64,000 nt of DNA. Origin: Hymenobacter volaticus. Its GTDB lineage: Bacteria; Bacteroidota; Bacteroidia; Cytophagales; Hymenobacteraceae. The position numbers and the translations under genes were made by a program. How positions within the stretch are numbered: the stretch's first letter is position 1; the number at the start of each line of letters is the position of its first letter. Below are positions 26,944 to 37,616 of this stretch, in pieces. A model generated the notes under the pieces. That model saw nothing but the letters and a program-made list of their open reading frames with translations. It was not told the DNA's origin and did not search any database. The DNA is taken from NCBI RefSeq assembly GCF_022921055.1, contig NZ_CP095061.1:4565501-4629500 (forward strand), given 5' to 3'.

Positions 26944-27145
26944 TCGCATAGCGGCTCCGGCACACTCCTCCCTCCTTATTGCCCCGCTTGCAAGCACCGG
27001 TACGCCTTAGGCTCCTGTGCTAGGTCTGCCACACCTGCGCCACGGCGTTTCGGTTGGCACTAGGCGGTCCTGCTACAGCTCTTTGTGGCCTCATTTCCAG
27101 CAGAATACACTCTTTCTTCCTACATACATTCCTTAACTCAGCTGA

Positions 27146-28543
<1,398 letters not shown>

Positions 28544-28809
28544 TGAGAGGGGCAGACCTGGCCGACTGTGAGAGGGCGGCCGGGTCACTTCCAGCAGCAA
28601 ATGCAGCGCGTGGGTGGGAAGGCGGTTTTTTTGTGAGAGAGGGAGCCGCTTTTTCCATTCCACAATAGCACGGGTTGAGCGGCTTTGCCGGCTCAGCCCG
28701 TTGGCTATTTGTACTGAGTAGGTCAAAAGAGCAGTCTACTCATTCTAGCGTCGGCCACCCAAAGCCAGACGTTCTTTTCCTCTCTCATTACTTTATTACC
28801 TCGCAACCA

Positions 28810-29841
28810 ATGCCTGACAACCAAAGCTTCTACCTACCCGAGCCCCTGACGCTGGAAAGCGGCGAGGTGCTCACGGGCGTGGAAGTAGCTTACCGCACCT
28901 TCGGCACTCTGAACGCAGCCCACGACAATGTGGTGTGGGTGTGCCACGCCCTCACGGCCAATGCCGATGTGCTGAGCTGGTGGCCAGGCCTGTTTGGACC
29001 GGAATGCTATTTCGACCCGGCCGACTGGTTTATTGTGTGTGCCAATGTGCTTGGCTCCCATTATGGCTCGACGAGCCCGCTTTCCCCCGCGCCCGAAACC
29101 GGTGTGCCTCGGTATCAGCAGTTTCCGCTGCTCACCATCCGCGACATAGTAGCAGCGCACGAAGCATTACGTCAACATCTAGGTCTAACGCAGATTCACA
29201 CGCTGATTGGCGGCTCTTTGGGCGGCCAACAGGCGTTGGAATGGGCGATTCAGCTACCAAACGTGTTTGAAAACTTGGTGCTACTTGCTACCAACGCGCA
29301 GCACTCGCCTTGGGGCATTGCCTTCAATGAGGCGCAGCGGCTCGCCATTTTCGCTGATCCTACTTATTACCAGGCAACGCCCGATGGTGGAGCAGCCGGT
29401 TTGCGCGCAGCCCGCGCCACGGCATTGCTTAGCTACCGCAGCTACGGGGCTTATGGCGAAACGCAAGCAGAATCTACCAACGATAAAATCGACGATTTCC
29501 GGGCCAGTGCCTACCAGCAATACCAGGGCGACAAGCTAGTGGCGCGTTTCAATGCCTACACGTACGTGGCACTGTCTAAGGCGATGGATTCGCACAACGT
29601 AGGGCGTGACCGTGGCGGCGTGGCGGCGGCTTTGCACCGGGTACGGGCCCGCACGCTGGTATTGGGTATCACATCTGATGTATTGTTTCCGCCTGCGGAG
29701 CAGCAGCTCTTGGCCCACCACATTCCGGGTGCCATGTACGCCGAAATGGATTCTCGCTTCGGCCACGACGGCTTCCTGATTGAAACGGCCCACATCACGC
29801 ACTTTTTAGAGCGTTTTCACGCCTACTCCTTCGCGCATTAA
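28810..29841 (+). CDS. metX: Homoserine O-acetyltransferase
   Basis: Acetylates homoserine with acetyl-CoA, making the MetY substrate. Alpha/beta-hydrolase fold, 343 aa: V-A-Y-R-T-F-G-T-L-N, C-H-A-L-T-A-N, the catalytic Ser in G-G-S-L-G-G-Q-Q-A-L-E-W, D-S-H-N-V-G-R-x-R-G-G, and the final G-H-D-G-F-L-I-E with the catalytic His. ATG 28810 matches the family; an in-frame upstream start has no similarity. The 266-bp gap after metY holds an imperfect GC-rich hairpin (28671-28700) but no clear terminator, so cotranscription with metY is plausible. Acetyl versus succinyl specificity is inferred from the pairing with MetY. Confidence 0.94.
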   Translation: MPDNQSFYLPEPLTLESGEVLTGVEVAYRTFGTLNAAHDNVVWVCHALTANADVLSWWPGLFGPECYFDPADWFIVCANVLGSHYGSTSPLSPAPETGVPRYQQFPLLTIRDIVAAHEALRQHLGLTQIHTLIGGSLGGQQALEWAIQLPNVFENLVLLATNAQHSPWGIAFNEAQRLAIFADPTYYQATPDGGAAGLRAARATALLSYRSYGAYGETQAESTNDKIDDFRASAYQQYQGDKLVARFNAYTYVALSKAMDSHNVGRDRGGVAAALHRVRARTLVLGITSDVLFPPAEQQLLAHHIPGAMYAEMDSRFGHDGFLIETAHITHFLERFHAYSFAH

Positions 29842-29901
29842 CCTCACCGCCGTTTTCTACTAGGGAGACGGGAGCAGGTATTCACTATTCAACTTTTTCT
29901 T

Positions 29902-30945
29902 ATGAGCTCGAACACTTCCTATCCGCCCCAATCAACTTGGCAGTACTTCTTGGTGGCTGCTCTCTTGATGGGACTTCTGCTGTTAGCCGGATGCGGAGGA
30001 GCGGGCGGTGAGACCAAGGCCACTCAACCCGAAACTATTCGGCTGGACTATGCCTACTACAACCCACTGAGCTTGGTACTGAAACAGCAAGGCTGGCTGG
30101 AAAAGGACTTAGCTACGCAAAACATCAAAGTGGAGTGGGTGCTCAGCCAAGGCAGCAACAAGGCACTGGAATTCCTAAATGGCAGCAGCATCGACTTCGG
30201 CTCTACGGCTGGTGCGGCGGCCCTGATTGGTAAAGCTAACGGCAACCCTTTGAAAGCCATCTACATCTACTCGAAGCCAGAGTGGACGGCGCTATGCACC
30301 GGGCCGAAATCCACTATTAAATCGGTGGCGGACTTGAAGGGCAAGCGCGTGGCGGCTACCCGCGGCACCGACCCATATATCTTCTTGCTCCGCGCCCTCG
30401 ACCAAGCCGGACTGAGCGAAAAAGACATCGAACTGATTCCATTGCAACACCCCGACGGCCGCGCTGCCCTAGAGAAAGGCGACGTAGACGCGTGGGCCGG
30501 CCTCGACCCGCATATGGCCAAAGCCGAGCTGGAATCAGGTGCTAAACTGTTCTATCGCAACGCCGACTTCAATAGCTACGGCGTGCTGAACGTGCGCGAG
30601 GAGTTTGCTAAGCAGAATCCAGCGTTGGTCGACCAAGTGTTGGCTGCCTACGAAAAAGCCCGGCAATGGGCCGTTGAGCATCCCGAGGAACTAAAGAAAA
30701 CCTTGGCCACCGAAGCCAAGCTCAGCGAAGCCGTTGCGGCTAAGCAGCTAGAGCGCACCGACTTTACGAACATCACGTTCGGCCCGCAGCAGCGCAGCAC
30801 CATTTCTGCCGCCGGCGACGTGCTCAAGAAAAGCGGCGCCATCGACCAGAATGTGGACATCAACCAAACCGTCAGCAACCTGATTGACACGCACTTCGCC
30901 GACAAAATCGCGCCGGTTAAGGCAAAAGCCACTGCGGCCCGATAA
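29902..30945 (+). CDS. ssuA: Sulfonate-type ABC transporter, substrate-binding lipoprotein
   Basis: 347 aa with a lipoprotein signal ending L-L-L-L-A-G-C-G-G. The mature part is a periplasmic-binding-protein fold of the nitrate/sulfonate/taurine group: I-R-L-D-Y-A-Y-Y-N-P-L-S-L-V-L-K, G-S-T-A-G-A-A-A, L-K-G-K-R-V-A-A-T-R-G-T-D, and W-A-G-L-D-P-H-M. Followed at 55 bp by the permease gene. Placement between methionine genes argues for a sulfur-containing ligand (alkanesulfonate or taurine) rather than nitrate. The desulfonating monooxygenase (SsuD or TauD) is not in the window. Confidence 0.85.
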   Translation: MSSNTSYPPQSTWQYFLVAALLMGLLLLAGCGGAGGETKATQPETIRLDYAYYNPLSLVLKQQGWLEKDLATQNIKVEWVLSQGSNKALEFLNGSSIDFGSTAGAAALIGKANGNPLKAIYIYSKPEWTALCTGPKSTIKSVADLKGKRVAATRGTDPYIFLLRALDQAGLSEKDIELIPLQHPDGRAALEKGDVDAWAGLDPHMAKAELESGAKLFYRNADFNSYGVLNVREEFAKQNPALVDQVLAAYEKARQWAVEHPEELKKTLATEAKLSEAVAAKQLERTDFTNITFGPQQRSTISAAGDVLKKSGAIDQNVDINQTVSNLIDTHFADKIAPVKAKATAAR

Positions 30946-31000
30946 GCCCCACCCGTCGTTCCGAGCAACGGAAGACTAACAGTGCACCTACCTAGTATTC

Positions 31001-31863
31001 ATGTCCGAATCTTCCTCGATTTACGTCCCAACTGCTAGCGCACCAACTCCGGTTGTCACTGGCACGCCAACGCAGCAATCTGCGACTCCGCGTACGCTGA
31101 GCCGTTGGGGCTGGCTGCGGGGCGCTATACTGCCTGCTGCGTTGCTGCTTGTTTGGGAAGTGCTGGCTCGCGTAGGTGTTTTGCCGCCCAACTTGCTACC
31201 AGCGCCTTCACGCGTGCTGGCCACCATCTGGCAGATGGCGCTTACGGGCGAGTTGTGGGAGCACCTCGGCATTACTTTGTGGCGCGTTGGTTTAGGCTTC
31301 GTAGTGGGCAGCGCCCTAGCTACGGTGTTTGGAGCACTAACGGGTTACTCCCGCATCTTAAATCAGCTGCTCGACCCCCTGCTGCAAGGCATCCGCAACA
31401 TTCCGTCGTTGGCGTGGGTGCCGCTGTTCATTCTGTGGATGGGCATTTACGAAACCTCGAAGGTGGTGCTGATTGCCGTGGGCGTGTTCTTCCCGGTGTA
31501 TCTCAATTTGATGAGTGGCATTCAGGGGTGGACCGCAAGCTGGTCGAAGTAGGCCGGGTGTATCGGCTTTCCGGGTTGCAGTTGGTGCGGCGCATCTTCA
31601 TGCCAGCTACCCTTCCGGCTTACTTTGTGGGCTTGCGCAGCGGACTAGGGTTGGGGTGGATGTTTGTGGTAGCAGCCGAAATCATGGGTGCCAACAAAGG
31701 CTTAGGCTTTCTGCTGGTCGACGGCCAAATGACGGGCCGCCCCCAAACTATCCTGGCGAGCATCCTGCTCTTCGCTGTGCTAGGCCAACTCACCGACGCG
31801 CTGCTTTCCTTACTCAGCCGCCGCCTACTCCGCTGGCAGGACACGCACCGGGTAAGTCACTAG
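31001..31863 (+). CDS. ssuC: Sulfonate-type ABC transporter permease (frameshifted)
   Basis: Inner-membrane permease of the SsuC/TauC type with about six helices. Landmarks: L-L-P-A-P-S-R-V, L-G-I-T-L-W-R-V-G-L-G-F, I-R-N-I-P-S-L-A-W-V-P-L-F-I-L-W-M-G-I, the EAA-like loop around D-R-K-L-V-E-V-G-R-V, and A-E-I-M-G-A-N-K-G-L-G. The frame breaks at GGGG 31525-31528; one more G changes ...GIQGWTAS... into ...GIQGVDRKLVEVG... and gives 287 aa. It lies between the binding protein and the ATPase gene in the usual transporter order. Confidence 0.88.
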
Positions 31864-31923
31864 TAGAAAATCAACTGCTAGTTAAGCGGCCACTTAGCTC
31901 AATCTTTCAACGACTCACCCTCT

Positions 31924-32667
31924 ATGCTCCGCATCAACCACATCAGCAAACAGTTTGGGCCCGTGCTGGCGCTCGATAATATCGATGTGCACGTGCGGTC
32001 GGGTGAAATTGTGACGCTGGTTGGAACAAGCGGCTGCGGCAAAAGCACGTTGTTGCGCATTGTGGCCGGGCTGGATGCCCCAACAAAGGGCCGAGTGCTC
32101 ATCGATGAGGAGCCTATTACGACCCCGCATCCGGCAGTAGGCGTTATTTTTCAGGAGCCGCGCCTGATGCCGTGGCTGACGGTTCGCCAAAACGTGCAGT
32201 TCGGCATCGCCAGCTTGTTGGCGGGCGAGCAAGAACAGCGTACCTCGGCGGTGCTAGAACGGGTAGGGCTTGCGGCCTTTGCGGAGGCCCTGCCGCGGCA
32301 ACTTTCTGGCGGAATGGCGCAGCGAGTGGCTATTGCGCGGGCGCTGGTGGCGCAACCGTCGTTGCTGCTGCTCGACGAGCCGTTTAGCGCCCTCGACCCT
32401 TTCACTAAGATGAAGCTCCAGGATCATCTGCTCGAAATCTGGTCGTACGACAAGCCTACGCTGCTACTGGTTACGCACGACATCGAAGAGGCTCTCGTGC
32501 TTTCCGACCGGGTAGTGGTGCTGCGCGGCCACCCTGGCCGCATTCATCAAACCCTGACGGTAGATCTGCCCCGTCCTCGTCGTCGCACTGATCCTGCTTT
32601 CCAACTGTGGAAACAACGCTTACTCGACGCCCTGGACACAACTATCGACGAGCCGTTGCTGGCTTAA
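31924..32667 (+). CDS. ssuB: Sulfonate-type ABC transporter ATP-binding protein
   Basis: 247 aa ABC ATPase: Walker A G-T-S-G-C-G-K-S-T, Q-loop I-F-Q-E-P-R-L-M-P-W, signature L-S-G-G-M-A-Q-R, Walker B L-L-L-L-D-E-P-F-S-A-L-D and switch His in T-H-D-I-E-E-A. Close to SsuB/TauB. 60 bp after the permease. It ends 35 bp before homoserine dehydrogenase, so all these genes probably share one mRNA. Confidence 0.92.
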   Translation: MLRINHISKQFGPVLALDNIDVHVRSGEIVTLVGTSGCGKSTLLRIVAGLDAPTKGRVLIDEEPITTPHPAVGVIFQEPRLMPWLTVRQNVQFGIASLLAGEQEQRTSAVLERVGLAAFAEALPRQLSGGMAQRVAIARALVAQPSLLLLDEPFSALDPFTKMKLQDHLLEIWSYDKPTLLLVTHDIEEALVLSDRVVVLRGHPGRIHQTLTVDLPRPRRRTDPAFQLWKQRLLDALDTTIDEPLLA

Positions 32668-32702
32668 TCACACTTATTCTATTCCGCTTGAAATCCGCTC
32701 AT

Positions 32703-33941
32703 ATGGTAGCTGCTAAACAAACCCTGCGTATTGGTCTCATTGGTTTTGGTTGCGTAGGACAAGGCCTCTACGATATTCTCGAACAGCGTCCCGAAACAGG
32801 CTTCGAAGTGGCGCGCATTGCCGTAAAGAATCCCACGAAGCCCCGCAGCCTGCCCTTGAGCCGGTTCGATTTCAGCGCCGACGAGTTGCTTCAAGATACC
32901 ACGCTCGATGTGCTGGTAGAAGTTATCGACGATGCCACCGAGGCCTTCCGGCTGGTAAGTGAGGCGTTGCGCCAGGGTCGGCGCGTAGTGACGGCCAATA
33001 AGGCCATGCTGGCGCGTCACTTGCCGGAATTGGTGCAGTTGCAGCAGGAATCGGGTGGGAAGTTGCTGTACGAAGCGGCCGTGTGTGGCAGCATCCCGAT
33101 TATCCGGACGCTAGATGCGTATTTCGGCGAGGAGCCCCTGCGGAGCGTAACAGGTATTTTGAACGGGTCGTCGAACTACGTGCTGACGCGCATGGGCGAA
33201 GAAGGCTCTGACTATGCTCCTGCCCTAGCGGAGGCGCAAGCCAAAGGCTTCGCTGAAACCGATCCTACGTTGGATATGGGCGCTTTCGACCCGCGTTCCA
33301 AAGCCGTTATTCTGGCAGCCCACGCCTATGGTACTTTCCTTCAGCCCGATGAAGTGCTGAACTTAGGCATCGAGAGTATCAATGCCGTTGATATTGCTTT
33401 TGCAGCAGCATTAGGCCGTAAAATCAAAGTGGTAGCGGGTTTGCAGCGCCTACCCGATGGCCGCGTTACGGCTCTGGTTACACCCTTGCTGGTTGCTCCT
33501 TCTTCCCCACTTTACTCTGTTGACCACGAGTTCAATGGTGTCCTGATTGAAGCCGATTTTGCTGGTGAACAGTTTCTGCGCGGCCGGGGTGCGGGTGGAC
33601 ACCCTACGGGCTCGGCAGTGCTGGCCGACTTGGCTGCAATTCGGCAGGGTTACTCGTACCAATATCCCAAGCTCACTGCTTCGCCTCTCACCTACGCCAC
33701 CGACTTGGAACTCGAAATCTACCTGCGGACCGACGACGACCGTCTGATCGACGCCCTAGATTTCAGTGAAATTTCGGAAGAGGCTGACGAAGACGGTTAT
33801 GTAGTAGGCTTTGTGGCTCTTTCTAACCTGTTGCGCGTGAAGGAGCTAATTCACAAGTTCGGAGCCTTTGTCGTGCGTACCGGTGTAGTGCGGCCCCTGA
33901 CGTCTACCACCCCCGCCCTAACGCAGGAAGTTAGTTTGTAG
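32703..33941 (+). CDS. hom: Homoserine dehydrogenase
   Basis: Reduces aspartate semialdehyde (product of asd) to homoserine. 412 aa. NAD(P)-binding loop G-F-G-C-V-G-Q-G near the N-terminus, then V-V-T-A-N-K-A-M-L, Y-E-A-A-V-C-G-S-I-P-I-I-R, G-I-L-N-G-S-S-N-Y-V-L-T and the catalytic region A-E-T-D-P-T-L-D. The last about 80 residues look like a degenerate ACT-type domain. Monofunctional, without aspartate kinase. ATG 32703 is supported by the conserved core; an upstream in-frame ATG overlaps ssuB by 61 bp. It feeds metX, closing the operon logic. Confidence 0.94.
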   Translation: MVAAKQTLRIGLIGFGCVGQGLYDILEQRPETGFEVARIAVKNPTKPRSLPLSRFDFSADELLQDTTLDVLVEVIDDATEAFRLVSEALRQGRRVVTANKAMLARHLPELVQLQQESGGKLLYEAAVCGSIPIIRTLDAYFGEEPLRSVTGILNGSSNYVLTRMGEEGSDYAPALAEAQAKGFAETDPTLDMGAFDPRSKAVILAAHAYGTFLQPDEVLNLGIESINAVDIAFAAALGRKIKVVAGLQRLPDGRVTALVTPLLVAPSSPLYSVDHEFNGVLIEADFAGEQFLRGRGAGGHPTGSAVLADLAAIRQGYSYQYPKLTASPLTYATDLELEIYLRTDDDRLIDALDFSEISEEADEDGYVVGFVALSNLLRVKELIHKFGAFVVRTGVVRPLTSTTPALTQEVSL

Positions 33942-33987
33942 AACTTGTTCAGGGACGTACTAGCCAGTTGAAATAACGAAACTGCGC

Positions 33988-34044
33988 TACGGGCAGACCG
34001 GCAACACGATGATTACGCATCATTGTTCTGCTGGCCTGCCCGTA
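33988..34044 (+). terminator. Long imperfect hairpin after homoserine dehydrogenase
   Basis: TACGGGCAG (33988-33996) pairs with CTGCCCGTA (34036-34044), with further partial pairing inside. There is no strong T run, so termination is only likely. Confidence 0.5.
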
Positions 34045-34230
34045 ATACTTTCATGAGTAGCCTAGTCTACAAGAGAAGGAGGATGTTTGCTACCCAACAA
34101 GCACTTGGCTACCTAATTATATTCTTAAAGCAAGTGGAAAAGGGATTCACAGTTGAATCGTACGGCTGTCCTTTTATGCGAGCTTCTTTTTAAGTAATAT
34201 TCAAGCGTCTTTCTATTTTTATATTTACTC

Positions 34231-35118
34231 ATGTTCTCTTTTTCACGGTTTTCGCCGGTTATATGGTTGTCGGTTGCCAGCAGTACAGTTCTGCTTACTG
34301 GCTCCCAAACCGTTGACAAGGAAACCGTAGCAACCGATTACCACGCACTCATAGAAGCGCAACGCATTTTTGCTGCGTATGGCGGAAAACATAGCATCAA
34401 GGATGCCTTCAGCAAGTTTCTGGTTTCTGCCTACTTGTTCCGCGACGATAAATTCGTGCTTGGCGGCCCCTTTTACGCAGCCCAATCCGAACGACCTGGC
34501 CGCCTGACTTGGCGCCCCACTTACGCCCGGATAGCAGCCAGCGGCAGTTGGGGTATTACCACGGGTCCCGTCGAATTTCATCCTAATTCTGCTGCTGAGC
34601 CGCCAGTGGGCTACGGCAACTTCGTGACGCTGTGGCAAAAAACGGCCGAGGGTACTTGGCAAGCAACGTATGATGGCGGTATTAGCTACACTACCCCGGC
34701 TAGTGCCGTAACAATTGTACACCCCAAAACTTTTCCTGCGAAGCTTCAAGTAGCGGCCGACACTGTTGCGCTACGCAATAGCCTACAACAAGCCGAAGCC
34801 GCTTTTGCAACGCGAGCACAAAGCAGTTTACAGCAGGCGTATGTGCCCGTGCTGCCGCAAGCAGGCAGTGAGTTGCGTTTGCTGCGCGAAGAAGCTGTGC
34901 CCTACGTGGGGGCTGCGGCACAACGCTTGGCCTCCGAATCGAAGCAGGCGGTAATCTTTCGTCCGTTTCAAGCGGCCGTAGTTCCGTCGGGGGAGCTTGG
35001 CTACACATTGGGCTACCTTGATTTTCAGCAGCAACGGGGGCACTATCTGCGCATATGGCAGCGCGAAGGCCAACAGTGGAAACTAGCGCTAGAGCTGCTG
35101 GCAGCTAAGCTGGAATAG
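34231..35118 (+). CDS. Exported protein with two NTF2/SnoaL-like halves
   Basis: 295 aa with an N-terminal hydrophobic signal. Two similar halves (about 35-150 and 170-290): each starts with an A-x-x-x-F-A helix and ends with an L-G-Y/V-(T/G)-x-L-(W/G)-x-x-W pattern, e.g. Y-G-N-F-V-T-L-W-Q-K and G-H-Y-L-R-I-W-Q-R-E-G-Q-Q-W-K-L. This resembles DUF4440/SnoaL-like NTF2 folds, common as periplasmic ligand-binding or stability domains. No catalytic residues can be named. Monocistronic after the sulfur operon. Confidence 0.6.
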   Translation: MFSFSRFSPVIWLSVASSTVLLTGSQTVDKETVATDYHALIEAQRIFAAYGGKHSIKDAFSKFLVSAYLFRDDKFVLGGPFYAAQSERPGRLTWRPTYARIAASGSWGITTGPVEFHPNSAAEPPVGYGNFVTLWQKTAEGTWQATYDGGISYTTPASAVTIVHPKTFPAKLQVAADTVALRNSLQQAEAAFATRAQSSLQQAYVPVLPQAGSELRLLREEAVPYVGAAAQRLASESKQAVIFRPFQAAVVPSGELGYTLGYLDFQQQRGHYLRIWQREGQQWKLALELLAAKLE

Positions 35119-35245
35119 AGTTACAAGAATCGAACATTAAGCTTCCTACCTAAACCGTCATTTCAGCATAGCTAGGAGTGGCGGTTTGGCATTTTACTAC
35201 TTGCTGCTTGCCACGCACTAGGCTGTACATGTTGCGGTTTGCGCT

Positions 35246-35253
35246 TATGTTTG
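35246..35253 (+). promoter_or_regulatory. Bacteroidota -7 element of the LD-carboxypeptidase gene
   Basis: TATGTTTG fits TAnnTTTG and lies 24 bp before the start codon. No TTG is found at the standard distance upstream. Confidence 0.4.
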
Positions 35254-35277
35254 CGGCCTCTCGAACTGTACTCCTGT

Positions 35278-36189
35278 ATGCCTACCACTGCGCCTGCTCC
35301 ACTTCAACCCGGCGACCAAGTTGCCATTGTATGCCCTGCTCGCAAAGCCTCGCATGAGGAATTGGCTGCCGCCGTGACCGTACTCGAAAGTTGGGGGTTG
35401 CGCGTAGTGTTGGGGGAGAGCACCAACGTAGAGCATCATCAGTTTGGAGGCGACGACGAAATCCGCCGCCGCGACGTGCAGCAGCAACTCGATAACCCCG
35501 CTATACGCGCCATCCTGAGTGCCCGCGGCGGCTACGGCACCACCCGCATCATCGACTCGCTGGACTTTTCCCGCTTTCCTCAGAACCCGAAATGGGTGGC
35601 CGGTTTCTCCGACATTACCGCGCTCAACTGCCACTTGCTTGCGTTGGGCCATCAGAGTATTCATGGCGTAATGCCGTTGCTTTTCCACCAACCAGGCGGG
35701 GAAGAGTCGTTGGAGAGTTTGCGCCGGGCGCTGTTCGGAGAACCTATAGTTTACACTGTAGTCCCGCATCCACTCAACCGATTCGGCACCGCTACTGGTG
35801 AGTTGATTGGCGGCAATCTGAGCTTGCTCCAAACCCTCACCGGCACCGCCTCCGATGTATCAACGGCCGGCCGCATCCTCTTTCTCGAGGACATTGACGA
35901 GTACCTGTATTCTATCGACCGAATGATGGTACACCTAGACCGCACCGGCAAGCTGCGCAACTTGGCAGGTTTGCTGGTCGGTCATTTTACCAATCCGCAG
36001 GACAACACGGTGCCTTACGGCCAGACACCCAACGAAATCATTCAGCACTACGCCAACAAGTACAGTTTTCCGGTTGCGCACAACTTTCCCGTTGGGCATG
36101 AGCCACAGAACATAGCCTTGATTTGCGGGCGTGAAGCCCGAATGACAGTGACCGAGTCGGGGACACTGATAGAGTATGTTGAGGGATAG
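35278..36189 (+). CDS. LD-carboxypeptidase (peptidase family S66)
   Basis: Cleaves the D-Ala4 from L,D-linked tetrapeptides in cytosolic peptidoglycan recycling. 303 aa. Catalytic Ser111 in G-F-S-D-I-T-A, Glu204 in L-F-L-E-D-I-D-E-Y-L-Y, and His274 in V-G-H-E-P-Q-N form the S66 triad. S-A-R-G-G-Y-G-T-T-R is the conserved N-domain motif. ATG 35278 removes a spurious N-extension. Convergent with the MutS-like gene (only 10 bp apart). A degraded copy of its last third lies at 37617-37865. Confidence 0.9.
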   Translation: MPTTAPAPLQPGDQVAIVCPARKASHEELAAAVTVLESWGLRVVLGESTNVEHHQFGGDDEIRRRDVQQQLDNPAIRAILSARGGYGTTRIIDSLDFSRFPQNPKWVAGFSDITALNCHLLALGHQSIHGVMPLLFHQPGGEESLESLRRALFGEPIVYTVVPHPLNRFGTATGELIGGNLSLLQTLTGTASDVSTAGRILFLEDIDEYLYSIDRMMVHLDRTGKLRNLAGLLVGHFTNPQDNTVPYGQTPNEIIQHYANKYSFPVAHNFPVGHEPQNIALICGREARMTVTESGTLIEYVEG

Positions 36190-36199
36190 TCTGACGCAG

Positions 36200-37489
36200 C
36201 TATTGCGGCTGCAGCAAGGCATGTAGCCCTTCTTTCTCGAATAGAAGTCGTCCTATTTTCAAGCTCGACCAGCCTTGCTTTAATCGGTAGGAGAATACGG
36301 GCAAACCGTTGCGCAGCACACATTCAATACAATACGTGCTGATGCCGGATTCTTTAGGAAGCTGGCTTTCTAACGCAAGCAAGTGCGTGGAAACTAAAAA
36401 CGAGGAACGTCGGAAACCCGTCAGTCCCCGCACGGTTGCGTGCGTGATTTCCATGGCGTCGTCGACGTTGGTGCCGCGGAATAGCTCGTCGAAAATGGCG
36501 AACGTGCGGCCCGCGCCGCGGGCCGCGTGCAATACCAGTTTCAGGTTCTGGATTTCCGCCATAAAATGACTGTAGCCGTCGCGCAGACTATCGCGCAAGT
36601 TGATGGCAATCAGGATGGACTGGAAATAAGGTAGTTCACATCGGGAAGCGGGTACCCCTACTCCTGCGTGCGCCAGATACACGCATACGCCCACGGCTTT
36701 CAGCAAAGTGGATTTGCCAGACATGTTCGGTCCGGTCAGAACGACTACGTTTTCCGTTGGCCCTAGTACGAGTGAGTTGGTAACGGGCTGCTTTAGCAAA
36801 GGGTGATAAAATTCTTTTAAGCACAGGCCTTCTTCTTGGAAAACAGGAAACACAAAGGCATGGGTCTGCATGCCTTTGGCTACCGACCAGTACGCTTCAA
36901 ATAGATGGAAGGCATCCCAAAAGGCTGTTAAATCTTCGGGTTTAATGGCTTGAAGTTGCTGAGCAAAACGAACCATGCGCGCCACCGAAAACTGGTCTTC
37001 CTGAATGGCTTGGCTGTTATTTTCTAAGCTAAAACGCTCCAGAAACCGCACCAGCACCAGCAACTGAGTGCGGTAGCCGACTGGAAATACGTGCAAGTCG
37101 AGACGGTGCACATAGTGCTGTTGCAGTCGGTGCAGAAACTGGATAACCTGCACGTACCGAGCCCGACTTTGGTAGCGCGCCTCTTCTGAGAGCAGCAGTT
37201 TCACCGATGCCTTAATATGATTGACTTCCAGGGCAACTCGGCCGCTGCTCACGTCTGCCAGAAACTTGCGTACCTCCTGGTACTGAATTTTCTGGTAGGA
37301 AAAGTTTTCTAGCACCGACCAGCTTGCTAGAAAGCCTTGCAGTATGCGTTGCTTCTCACGCACCAGTTCGGCAGTGGGCGGAAGCTCTTGCAACAGCCGT
37401 AGCACAGCCGTTTCCGCTTCCGCGTTGTGCGTGAAGTTGAACAGCGGCACTAGTTCTGCCTCAACTTGTAAATCCTCGACGTGTAACAT
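36200..37489 (-). CDS. MutS-family ATPase lacking the mismatch-recognition domain
   Basis: 429 aa from ATG 37489. About 230 residues of helical core/clamp region are followed by the MutS-type ATPase: Walker A G-P-N-M-S-G-K-S-T (about 252-260), Walker B region I-F-D-E-L-F-R-G-T-N, then S-T-H-L. N-terminal mismatch-binding and connector domains are absent, so it is a MutS-related protein rather than canonical MutS; such Bacteroidota proteins have no defined function. Convergent with the LD-carboxypeptidase gene. A terminator lies upstream at 37524-37558. Confidence 0.8.
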   Translation of the reverse strand: MLHVEDLQVEAELVPLFNFTHNAEAETAVLRLLQELPPTAELVREKQRILQGFLASWSVLENFSYQKIQYQEVRKFLADVSSGRVALEVNHIKASVKLLLSEEARYQSRARYVQVIQFLHRLQQHYVHRLDLHVFPVGYRTQLLVLVRFLERFSLENNSQAIQEDQFSVARMVRFAQQLQAIKPEDLTAFWDAFHLFEAYWSVAKGMQTHAFVFPVFQEEGLCLKEFYHPLLKQPVTNSLVLGPTENVVVLTGPNMSGKSTLLKAVGVCVYLAHAGVGVPASRCELPYFQSILIAINLRDSLRDGYSHFMAEIQNLKLVLHAARGAGRTFAIFDELFRGTNVDDAMEITHATVRGLTGFRRSSFLVSTHLLALESQLPKESGISTYCIECVLRNGLPVFSYRLKQGWSSLKIGRLLFEKEGLHALLQPQ

Positions 37490-37523
37490 AAGTAGGCAGC
37501 AGCTTGGCGTGCGCTTAGAACGC

Positions 37524-37558
37524 AAAAAGCCTCGGCAACTTGCGTGGCCGGGGCTTTT
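37524..37558 (-). terminator. Intrinsic terminator upstream of the MutS-like gene
   Basis: 12-bp arms (37525-37536 and 37547-37558, one G-U pair) with A5/T5 flanks. On the minus strand it would stop transcripts coming from the toxin/immunity pair before they enter the MutS-like gene. Confidence 0.65.
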
Positions 37559-37581
37559 CCTATTCGGTAAGCTACTCGCAA

Positions 37582-37606
37582 CTACTCGCCGTAAATCGTC
37601 TGCAGC
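37582..37606. repeat. 25-bp copy of the 3' end of the M28 peptidase gene
   Basis: Identical over 25 bp to 39813-39837, i.e. exactly the last codons and stop of the M28 peptidase gene. It lies directly beside the LD-carboxypeptidase remnant, and looks like a rearrangement scar. Confidence 0.8.
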
Positions 37607-37616
37607 GACCATAAGA

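Noticed and set aside
28544..28809. Second attenuator between metY and metX
   Set aside because: Only an imperfect hairpin without a T run and no leader ORF were seen; insufficient for a regulatory call.
37344..37616. Upstream extension of the LD-carboxypeptidase remnant
   Set aside because: The frame is open but antisense to the MutS-like gene and unrelated to LD-carboxypeptidase; only 37617-37865 matches.
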